Shown: in pieces, positions 4,492-10,797 of the stretch | Position numbering within the stretch: the stretch's first letter is position 1 | Layout: each line of letters opens with the position of its first letter | From: Anaerolineae bacterium | GTDB taxonomy: Bacteria; Chloroflexota; Anaerolineae; B4-G1; SLSP01 | Assembly (NCBI GenBank): GCA_016934645.1 | Contig: JAFGSL010000591.1 | Span: forward strand, 1 to 26,169 | Reading direction: 5' to 3' | Length of the DNA stretch: 26,169 nt | Made by a program: the position numbers and the translations under genes | The notes under the pieces: model-generated | Database searches by the model: none | What the model saw: the letters and a program-made list of their open reading frames with translations, nothing else | What the model was told of the DNA's origin: nothing

Positions 4492-7362
4492 ATGGTAAAC
4501 GGCGTACACTCTGAAATGACCGGAAGCTCCGGGTGTTTGCGACTGCGGACTTTGGACGACGGCAAATTGCCGCTTGGACTTTGGACTTATATCCCGTACT
4601 TCTTGATGTTGCTTGGCATATTGTTCCTCTATCGCCGGTTGGTCGCCGGGTGGGTGTTGGCCGGCGGCGATTTGCAGACGTATTTCTTCCCCTACTGGAC
4701 CGCTGCCGTGCGTGCTTTTCAGGCAGGGCGGTTGCCGTTATGGAATCCTGACCTTTTCGTAGGTGCCCCGCTACTCGCCAATTCCCAGGCTGGTGTATTT
4801 TATCCTCTCAACTGGCCGTTGTGGTGGCTTTCCGGTTCCTCGTTAGGAGGGATGGCACGCACGTTACATTGGAGCGTGCTGCTGCATTTGGGACTGGCTG
4901 CGCTGAACGCTTCTCTGCTCGCGCGGCGTCTAGGGCTGACACGATGGAGCGCGGCCCTGAGCAGCCTGTTGTACGCCGGGAGCGGCTATCTGGGCATCCA
5001 CGTAGAACATCTCAACCAATTGCAGGGTTTGGCGTGGTTGCCGTTGGTGTTGTTACCGGTAGACGGTGCGCAAAAATTTGCGCGACGGCAGACGGTAGAC
5101 GGGAGGGGAGAGAGGGAGAGGGGGAAATGGGGGTGGCCTGCGCCGGTAAGTGTGGGGGCGCTGGCGATGATCGTGCTGGCAGGCCACACGCAGATGGCGT
5201 TTATCGCGGCGGTGGGGCTGATCGTTTGGGTTGTGGGGCGCGAGTTGAATGGCAAATGGCAAATCGGCAAATCCAGCAAGGAACAGCCAGCATCCAGTGT
5301 CCAGCATCCAGCGCCAAGCCGTCAATTGAATGTCCCCCGTCTACCGTCTACCGTCTACCGTCTATTGCCCTATTCCCTTGCCGGACTGATCGCAGCGGCA
5401 CAATTGCTCCCCACCGTGGAATTGTCGCGTTACTCGATGCGCAGCGGGGGATTGCCCTGGCGCGAGGCGGTCTCCTTTTCCGTGCGCCCGTGGGAATTGC
5501 TGCGTGCGCTCGTCCCGCCGTATTTCACTGCGCTCTTGCTGCCCGAAGCGGTGGCCTACATCGGCCTGGTGGGGATGGCGTTGGCAGTATGGGGCGCGTG
5601 GCACGCCTTGCGTACCCGTAAGGCGTACAGCCTGGCCCTAATCCTGTTGGGCGGGGTGGGGGTGTTCTGCGCATTAGGCGGCTACAATCCGCTTTACCTG
5701 GCGGCGGTACGACTGGGCGTGCCGGGATTCGTTCACTTCCGCGCGCCGGTGCGTTTTCTGGCGCTGTACGTGTTGGCGGCAACACTGCTGGCGGGGATGG
5801 GCTTTGATGCATTACGACAAGGGTTAGGCTCTCATTTATTCAATGTTCCAAGGGGATCGTCAGATCCCCGGTTATACGCAAGTATCGGGGATCTGGCGAT
5901 CCCCGCCAAGCATAGTGACGCGGGTAGAAATTCTCACTGGAGTGTACTAGCAAGTTGCCTTGTGCCGTTGGTGTTGACCGGAGCGGTCTGCGCGGAACTG
6001 CTGTGGTCCGCGGAGCAGATGCCGCACGCTGATGCCACGACGTCGCGTGCCTACACCGATCTCCGCCCGGCGACGGCGCATCTCGTCGCGGCAACGCGCG
6101 CGGATGCTGAACGAGATCTCCCACCCGGACGTTTCCTCAGCATCACACCGACGCTCTTCGAGGCGGGCGACGAGGCTGATATCGAGGCTGTATATGGCGC
6201 GGCGCTGTCGCCTGATGCGCTTTGGGCTTACGAGGTCGCTGTCAAACAACGGGAAGTGTTGGCGCCGAACCTCTCGCTGGCCTTTGAAGTTCCCGCCGTG
6301 GATGGCTACGACGGCGGCCTGCTCCCGCTGCGCCATTACGTCGCTTTCTCGCGGCTTTTCCTGCCCGAAGGGACGCTCGATGGTCGTCTGCGCGAGAACC
6401 TCACGGCGGTCCCTGAAGGCCGCTGGCTTTCGCTGCTCGGCGTACGCTTCCTGATGACCGACAAAACCGGCGACCTCTGGGTCGATGGTGTTTTCTACGA
6501 TCGCCAGTTTCAGCCGCACCTAGAAGCCGGAGAGACGCTCACGCTTGCCTGGTTGCCGAGGGATTTCGCAGCAGACGCGCTTGGCTGGCTGTACGCGGGG
6601 GCCGGGGAGGTGCAGGTCACGTCCGCGGATGGGACGACGCGCGCGTTTCCCTTGCCAGCGCAAGAAACCGCCGATATCGCTTACCGTCTTCCGTTGGATG
6701 AGGTGACGACAGTGACAGCCCTCACCGTGCGGGCTGCGGCGGACGGCCTGACGTTGACCGGCGCCAGTCTTATAGATGGACGCACCGGCGCGTTCTATCC
6801 CCTGGTGGTCTCTGAGGATTTCCACCTGGTTCATTCCGGCGATGTCAAGATTTACGAGAACCTACATGTGCTGCCACACGCTTTCCTGATCCAGGACGCG
6901 CAGTGTGTCGCTTCGGACGACGCCGCGCTGGACGTGATGCGGAATCCGGCTTTCGATCCGGCGATGCAGGCGACCGTCGTCAACTGTGACGCACCGGTGG
7001 TAGAGACACGGGCGGATGCATCGACAAGTTTTGCAATGGTAGTCGAGTATGCACCAGAGCGCGTCGTCGTAGATGTGGTCGCGGATGCGCCTGCATTGGT
7101 CATCTTGACGGATGCATGGTATCCTGGATGGCAAGCGGATGTGCAGCCCCTCGCTCCGGGCGCCGCTACGGCTGTGCGTGCAGAGGTGCTTCGCACCGAC
7201 CTGCTCTTCCGTGGCGTGAAGGTGGAACCCGGCGCGTGGCGTATTACCTTCACGTATCGCTCGACATGGCTGGCTATAGGAATAGGTGTAAGTGTTTTAG
7301 GAGTAATGACACTGATTGTTTACATTTATTTTAGTTGTATTATTGTTCGTACAAGGATATAA
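4492..7362 (+). CDS. YfhO-family multi-pass membrane protein (GT-C-like)
   Basis: A protein of up to 956 aa with a polytopic N-terminal half (about 10-12 hydrophobic helices to residue about 510), a large predicted extracytoplasmic domain (about 520-920) and one last helix (about 924-951). YfhO-type signatures are GGDLQTYFFP (Asp60, the first-loop acidic residue of GT-C-like proteins), LPLWNPDLFVGAP (from about residue 81), FYPLNWP and AGHTQMAF (about 230-237). Characterised YfhO proteins act in lipid-linked glycosylation of cell-envelope polymers. The substrate here is unknown. The start is uncertain: ATG 4492, ATG 4516 and TTG 4567 all lack a good Shine-Dalgarno, and family N-termini suggest that the true start may be the most downstream. 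At least three predicted loops carry repeat-derived insertions (5060-5127, 5250-5364, 5852-5904) that keep the frame open. Confidence 0.82.
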   Translation: MVNGVHSEMTGSSGCLRLRTLDDGKLPLGLWTYIPYFLMLLGILFLYRRLVAGWVLAGGDLQTYFFPYWTAAVRAFQAGRLPLWNPDLFVGAPLLANSQAGVFYPLNWPLWWLSGSSLGGMARTLHWSVLLHLGLAALNASLLARRLGLTRWSAALSSLLYAGSGYLGIHVEHLNQLQGLAWLPLVLLPVDGAQKFARRQTVDGRGERERGKWGWPAPVSVGALAMIVLAGHTQMAFIAAVGLIVWVVGRELNGKWQIGKSSKEQPASSVQHPAPSRQLNVPRLPSTVYRLLPYSLAGLIAAAQLLPTVELSRYSMRSGGLPWREAVSFSVRPWELLRALVPPYFTALLLPEAVAYIGLVGMALAVWGAWHALRTRKAYSLALILLGGVGVFCALGGYNPLYLAAVRLGVPGFVHFRAPVRFLALYVLAATLLAGMGFDALRQGLGSHLFNVPRGSSDPRLYASIGDLAIPAKHSDAGRNSHWSVLASCLVPLVLTGAVCAELLWSAEQMPHADATTSRAYTDLRPATAHLVAATRADAERDLPPGRFLSITPTLFEAGDEADIEAVYGAALSPDALWAYEVAVKQREVLAPNLSLAFEVPAVDGYDGGLLPLRHYVAFSRLFLPEGTLDGRLRENLTAVPEGRWLSLLGVRFLMTDKTGDLWVDGVFYDRQFQPHLEAGETLTLAWLPRDFAADALGWLYAGAGEVQVTSADGTTRAFPLPAQETADIAYRLPLDEVTTVTALTVRAAADGLTLTGASLIDGRTGAFYPLVVSEDFHLVHSGDVKIYENLHVLPHAFLIQDAQCVASDDAALDVMRNPAFDPAMQATVVNCDAPVVETRADASTSFAMVVEYAPERVVVDVVADAPALVILTDAWYPGWQADVQPLAPGAATAVRAEVLRTDLLFRGVKVEPGAWRITFTYRSTWLAIGIGVSVLGVMTLIVYIYFSCIIVRTRI
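4551..4592. repeat. TTGGACT heptamers and CGGCAA palindrome at the yfhO N-terminus
   Basis: GGACTTTGGAC, the perfect palindrome CGGCAA-A-TTGCCG, and CTTGGACTTTGGACTT follow one another. A TTGGACT heptamer is repeated in tandem after the palindrome. The stretch covers the region between the candidate yfhO start codons and the first membrane helix, so part of it may be non-coding leader rather than protein. Confidence 0.5.
5060..5102. repeat. CCGTCTA-hairpin-CCGTCTA element, copy 2 (inside yfhO)
   Basis: On this strand the units read TAGACGG (5060-5066), then the hairpin GCGCAAA-AA-TTTGCGC (5068-5083), then CAGACGG (5089-5095) and TAGACGG (5096-5102). This is the design of the element at 2896-2943 (heptamers, a 7-bp stem with 2-nt centre, heptamers). 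It lies in frame in yfhO and encodes a polar insert (VDGAQKFARRQTVDGRG) between two membrane helices. It is followed by a purine-only G-rich tract. Confidence 0.7.
5250..5321 (+). repeat. TGGCAAA and CCAGCAT/CCAGTGT heptamer arrays inside yfhO
   Basis: TGGCAAA occurs at 5250-5256 and 5257-5263, with degenerate copies to 5279. Then CCAGCAT (5287-5293), CCAGTGT (5294-5300), CCAGCAT (5301-5307), CCAGCGC (5308-5314) and CAAGCCG (5315-5321) run head to tail. All are exactly seven bases long. They encode a polar low-complexity loop between two hydrophobic helices of the YfhO protein. Confidence 0.75.
5337..5364 (+). repeat. Four perfect tandem CCGTCTA heptamers inside yfhO
   Basis: CCGTCTA is repeated four times without mismatch at 5337-5343, 5344-5350, 5351-5357 and 5358-5364. 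It encodes PRLPSTVYRL just before a predicted membrane helix. Gain or loss of one 7-nt unit would shift the frame, so this is a candidate phase-variation tract. The same unit is found in the elements at 2896-2943 and 5060-5102. Confidence 0.8.
5852..5904. repeat. REP-like hairpin doublet inside yfhO
   Basis: There are two 18-nt hairpins with identical 7-bp stems: GGGGATC-GTCA-GATCCCC (5852-5869) and GGGGATC-TGGC-GATCCCC (5887-5904), separated by 17 nt. The second is the reverse complement of the first apart from one loop base, so the pair can also fold into one long stem. This is the layout of REP/BIME-type elements. It is translated in frame (RGSSDPRLYASIGDLAIP) in a loop of the YfhO protein. 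Confidence 0.75.
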
Positions 7363-7403
7363 TTGGTATACAAATCTGCGTTGTAAGTTACTGTGTGATT
7401 TGC

Positions 7404-7457
7404 TATCAACTTTATGTTAATTGCATCATTGGTTGATATTTTTCAAACATTAACCAA
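7404..7457. promoter_or_regulatory. Inverted repeats in the AT-rich spacer before the sensor operon
   Basis: TATCAAC (7404-7410) and GTTGATA (7432-7438) are perfect inverted repeats 21 nt apart. TTGGTT (7430-7435) and AACCAA (7452-7457) form an overlapping second pair. They lie 40-95 nt upstream of the predicted -10 and could be activator or repressor sites. No known operator is recognised. The 7363-7532 spacer contains nothing else I can call. Confidence 0.35.
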
Positions 7458-7473
7458 ACGTTTATCATTAAAG

Positions 7474-7503
7474 TGATTTCACGAAAGCCTTTCATGCTAT
7501 AAT
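7474..7503 (+). promoter_or_regulatory. Extended -10 promoter of the sensor operon
   Basis: A perfect TATAAT (7498-7503) preceded by TG one base upstream (TGCTATAAT, 7495-7503) is an extended -10 element of a housekeeping-sigma promoter. The -35 (TGATTT, 7474-7479, 18-nt spacer) is weak, as is common with extended -10 promoters. The start of transcription would be near 7510, about 23 nt before the first response-regulator ATG. It is the only convincing promoter I see for the nine genes that follow. Confidence 0.65.
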
Positions 7504-7532
7504 TAAACCGTAACACATATACAGAGGTGAAC

Positions 7533-7910
7533 ATGGGTGCAAAGATTCTCTATATTGAAGATAACCCCGGAAATCGTATGTTAGTGCAACGCATTCTCCT
7601 GGTTGAGGACTATGAGGTTTTCGAGGCCGAGGATGGCCCGACAGGCATTGAGATCGCACTGCGTGAGAAACCGGATCTCATCTTAATGGATATGAACCTC
7701 CCCGACCTGGATGGGTATGAAATGACGCGGCGCATGCGAGCGATTCCCGAACTGGCAACGATCCCGATCATCGCGATGACGGCGAATGTGATGCAGGGCG
7801 ACCGCGAGAAGACTCTGGCGGCCGGGTGCAGCGGTTACATTCCCAAGCCGATCGACGTCGATGAACTCCCGAATCAAATCGCGCGCTTCCTCAAACTAAA
7901 AGGAGCCTAG
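7533..7910 (+). CDS. Single-domain response regulator 1
   Basis: A 125-aa stand-alone receiver domain. The acidic pocket is Glu9-Asp10 (YIEDN), the phosphoacceptor Asp53 (LMDMNLP), the switch Thr83 (AMTAN) and the Lys105 of IPKPID. All canonical residues are present and no output domain follows, as in DivK- or CheY-like proteins. It would accept phosphate from a histidine kinase and act by protein-protein contact. ATG 7533 is preferred to the in-frame GTG 7527 because AGAGG (7523-7527) gives a 5-nt spacing to the ATG and would overlap the GTG. It is the first gene after the extended -10 promoter and sits 29 nt upstream of a second receiver protein, so the two probably serve the kinase encoded next. 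Confidence 0.93.
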   Translation: MGAKILYIEDNPGNRMLVQRILLVEDYEVFEAEDGPTGIEIALREKPDLILMDMNLPDLDGYEMTRRMRAIPELATIPIIAMTANVMQGDREKTLAAGCSGYIPKPIDVDELPNQIARFLKLKGA

Positions 7911-7939
7911 TCGCTGGACTTCGTCTCAGGAAGTACTTC

Positions 7940-8359
7940 ATGAAATGGAAACCTATTTCCCCATCATACGCAGTCATCTTGATTGTTGAGGATAACCTCA
8001 ACAACTTCATCTTGATGACCCGGTTGTTGGCCTTTCTCGGTGTCAAAAAATGCGAATGGAAGGCCTCGGGGTGGAAGGTGCTTGAATTTGCGGAGACGTT
8101 GGGAGATATTAATCTGATCTTGATGGACATTGCTTTGCCCGATGCGGATGGTTATGAGTCCCTGGCCTCTTTGCGTTCGCATCCCCGTTTTCAGGAAGTG
8201 CCGATTGTGGCAGTGACGGCTGATGTATCGGCAAAGAATGTGGCCCGTGCGCATGAAGCCGGATTCAACGGTTTTATTGGCAAACCCTTGGACCCAGATC
8301 GATTCCCAGAACAAGTTCGGCGGGTTTTACAGGGTGAGGAGGTATGGGAACGGGAGTAA
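7940..8359 (+). CDS. Single-domain response regulator 2
   Basis: A 139-aa stand-alone receiver domain with a short N-terminal extension (MKWKPISPSY). Conserved residues are Glu17-Asp18 (IVEDN), phosphoacceptor Asp63 (LMDIALPDADG), Thr93 (AVTAD) and Lys115 (IGKPLD). A slightly atypical beta-2 region (GVKKCEWKASGWKVLEFAE) distinguishes it from regulator 1, so the two probably have different partners. The Shine-Dalgarno AGGAAG (7928-7933) is 6 nt before ATG. Its last 16 nt overlap the start of the histidine kinase gene, which indicates translational coupling. Confidence 0.92.
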   Translation: MKWKPISPSYAVILIVEDNLNNFILMTRLLAFLGVKKCEWKASGWKVLEFAETLGDINLILMDIALPDADGYESLASLRSHPRFQEVPIVAVTADVSAKNVARAHEAGFNGFIGKPLDPDRFPEQVRRVLQGEEVWERE

Positions 8360-10797
8360 AAGCCAGTGTTCAGGCTCCACGAGGACTGCGCTCAATTCCA
8401 ACAACGGGAATGCGCGGGGGACTGGGGCGAACCCTGCTGACCGCCTTTCTCATTTTAACAATCCTTCCTTTAGCGTTAATCGGAGGTTATGCCGCGAAGA
8501 GCAATCGCGATAGCCTTCAAAAGGAAGTCAAAAGTAAGCTGCAAGCAGTGGCGACTTTAAAAGGTGAGGAGTTGCGCCAATGGTTTGCACGCACACACCA
8601 GCAATTGTTGGCAGCCACTTTTGAAGACGATCTCTCTGGTACTGGGCGTGACGTATGGTGGGCAACGGTTAGCGACCAGAATCCTGACTTGCTCGGTGCG
8701 ACGCTTGTGGATCAGAATGGGCAATTGTTGTGGATGGTGGGAACGTGCCATAGCGCCCTTCAGACAGTAGCGTCTGCAAGAGCGGCCGTTTCATCACTCG
8801 CAGCTTCAGCCCAAGACACCGATTCTCCCCAGGGACAATTTGTCCTATCGCGTACAGATTCCAATTTGTGGTTATTGGTGGGGGAAACCAGGTCTCAAAC
8901 GTTAGTTTTCTGTTTGAGCGGTGCAGCGATGGCCCGTACGATCCGGTACGATGTCTTGCTCGGTGAAACGCTGATCGGCAAGACCGGCAAGGTTTATCTG
9001 ATCTTTCAATCATGGGTTTGGCCGGATGGCACAGACGCGGTGATGTTGCTCGAAGGTAGCGATCCGCCGAAATTGGCCGGCGATGGGGTGTACGTGAATC
9101 ACCTGGGCGTTCCAGTGATCGGTGCGTACTATCACGTGGCAGATTGCGATATTGGCGTGTTGGTCGAACAGGCGCAATCTGAGACTCTGGAGTCTACTGA
9201 TCGCATCGCGGCGACGTTGATCGCTCTCGTATTGGCTGTGGCACTGGCGACGACAATTATCGCGGCGTTCGTCATCCGGCAGATCACGCGCCCGGTTATC
9301 CGCCTCACCGAATCGGCGGTGGCGATGGCCGAAGGCGATCTGGCCCAGCATCTAGAAGTGACGTCGCGCGACGAAATCGGCATTTTAACATTTGTGTTCA
9401 ACGGTATGGCGGCGGACTTGAAGTCGCTTTATGAAGAACTGGAAGAGAAGGTGGCTGAGCGCACGAAACGTCTGCAACAGGCCAACTACCAGATCCAGCG
9501 CCGCGCTCTGCATCTGCAGGCCAGTCAGGATGTCGGACAGGCGATCACGTCGGTGCGCGACCCGGCATTGCTCCTTAACCAGGTAGCGGACTTGATCCGC
9601 GAGTGTTTTGTGTACGCGTCGGTGGCGATCTACATCGTGGAACCTGGCGGCGGCGAAATTCGCCTGCGTGCGTTGAGTCCAGTGATGCGCAGCGATACCG
9701 TTACCGATGCGGGCGATCAGGGCGGCTGGAGCGAGTGCGTGTACGCTGGCGATGGCTCGATCATCGAGCGCGCGGCCCGCAAGCGCAGCCCGCAAGTCGA
9801 TCGCCACGAGACCGACGAAACTGTGGAATGGTACCGGCGTACCTTGAGCCGGGTAGCTATTCCGCTGCGGATGGAGGATCGTATATCCGGGGTCTTGGGG
9901 GTGTTGAGTACTGAGCGCGAGGGCATTCAAGAGGACGAACTGGAAATCCTGGAGTTACTTGCCGGGCAGGTCGCAATCGCGTTGGAAAATGCCAGAGCCT
10001 ACGAACGCGAGCGTTTGGCGGCACAGCGGTTGGAAGAAGCCGAGGTTTTCAAGGGGCGTTTTCTGGCGAATATGTCTCATGCGCTGCGCGAGCCGCTCAA
10101 TACGATCATCGGCTTTTCGCGTTTGATGATCAAAGGTATCGACGGGGCGATGACGCCGCAACAAACACAGGACCTTGAGCGCATCTACGACGACGGCCAG
10201 CGGCTTTTGTTCCTGATCAACGACATTCTCGCCATTTCACAGATTCAGGCTGGCATGATGGAACTGCGTCTGCAGGAGGTCATCTTGCAAGAAATGGTGG
10301 CCGGAATGATGCCCACCGCGAGTGCCCTGGTGCGCGGGAGGGATATTGAGTTAGTACAGGAAATTCCTGAGTCTCTGCCTATGTTGCACGCCGACCCGGC
10401 GCGATTGCGGCAAGTTCTCGTCCATCTCTTCAATAATGCGGCTAAGTTTACGGAGAGCGGGCAGATTACCATCAAAGCGTGGTCCAATGAGGACTTTGTT
10501 TACATCAGTGTTACCGATACGGGCGTGGGCATTCCGCCAGAAGACTTTGCGCGACTGTTCGTCCGTTTTGAGAAAGGCGCGGCGCTAAAGCCGATGGACA
10601 AAGACGGTCGTTGGCAGGCGGGCCTCGGCTTGGGATTGGCATTGAGCAAGGAGTTTGTCGAAATGCATGGCGGTCAGATGTGGGTTACGAGCGAGGTGGG
10701 CAAGGGAAGCACGTTCACCTTTTCCATGCCGTGCTATGTTGCAACCCAGGTAGCCAGTGAAGATGACGGCTGCCGTGCGGGAGAAAACGATGAATAA
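8344..10797 (+). CDS. dCache-HAMP-GAF sensor histidine kinase
   Basis: An 817-aa membrane kinase. Order: TM1 (about 28-48), extracytoplasmic dCache-like domain (about 50-285, with DGVYVNHLGVPVIGAYY near its end), TM2 (about 289-314), HAMP (about 316-365), coiled coil, GAF (about 395-555), HisKA (about 565-640), HATPase_c (about 680-805). The phosphoacceptor is His579. ATP-binding boxes look intact: N-box Asn697-Asn698, G1 at Asp725 (DTGVGIPPE), G2 from Gly760 (GLGLGLALSK). The H-box is unusual: HALREP where most HisKA kinases have HELRTP, so the neighbouring acid and the phosphatase-associated Thr are both replaced. AGGAGG lies only 1 nt before ATG 8344. ATG 8410, which directly precedes TM1, is a possible alternative start. 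It is the only kinase in the window, and the likely partners are the two receivers just upstream. Confidence 0.93.
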   Translation: MGTGVKASVQAPRGLRSIPTTGMRGGLGRTLLTAFLILTILPLALIGGYAAKSNRDSLQKEVKSKLQAVATLKGEELRQWFARTHQQLLAATFEDDLSGTGRDVWWATVSDQNPDLLGATLVDQNGQLLWMVGTCHSALQTVASARAAVSSLAASAQDTDSPQGQFVLSRTDSNLWLLVGETRSQTLVFCLSGAAMARTIRYDVLLGETLIGKTGKVYLIFQSWVWPDGTDAVMLLEGSDPPKLAGDGVYVNHLGVPVIGAYYHVADCDIGVLVEQAQSETLESTDRIAATLIALVLAVALATTIIAAFVIRQITRPVIRLTESAVAMAEGDLAQHLEVTSRDEIGILTFVFNGMAADLKSLYEELEEKVAERTKRLQQANYQIQRRALHLQASQDVGQAITSVRDPALLLNQVADLIRECFVYASVAIYIVEPGGGEIRLRALSPVMRSDTVTDAGDQGGWSECVYAGDGSIIERAARKRSPQVDRHETDETVEWYRRTLSRVAIPLRMEDRISGVLGVLSTEREGIQEDELEILELLAGQVAIALENARAYERERLAAQRLEEAEVFKGRFLANMSHALREPLNTIIGFSRLMIKGIDGAMTPQQTQDLERIYDDGQRLLFLINDILAISQIQAGMMELRLQEVILQEMVAGMMPTASALVRGRDIELVQEIPESLPMLHADPARLRQVLVHLFNNAAKFTESGQITIKAWSNEDFVYISVTDTGVGIPPEDFARLFVRFEKGAALKPMDKDGRWQAGLGLGLALSKEFVEMHGGQMWVTSEVGKGSTFTFSMPCYVATQVASEDDGCRAGENDE

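Noticed and set aside
5287..5364. CRISPR array
   Set aside because: The repeats are contiguous 7-mers without unique spacers, and no cas gene is near.
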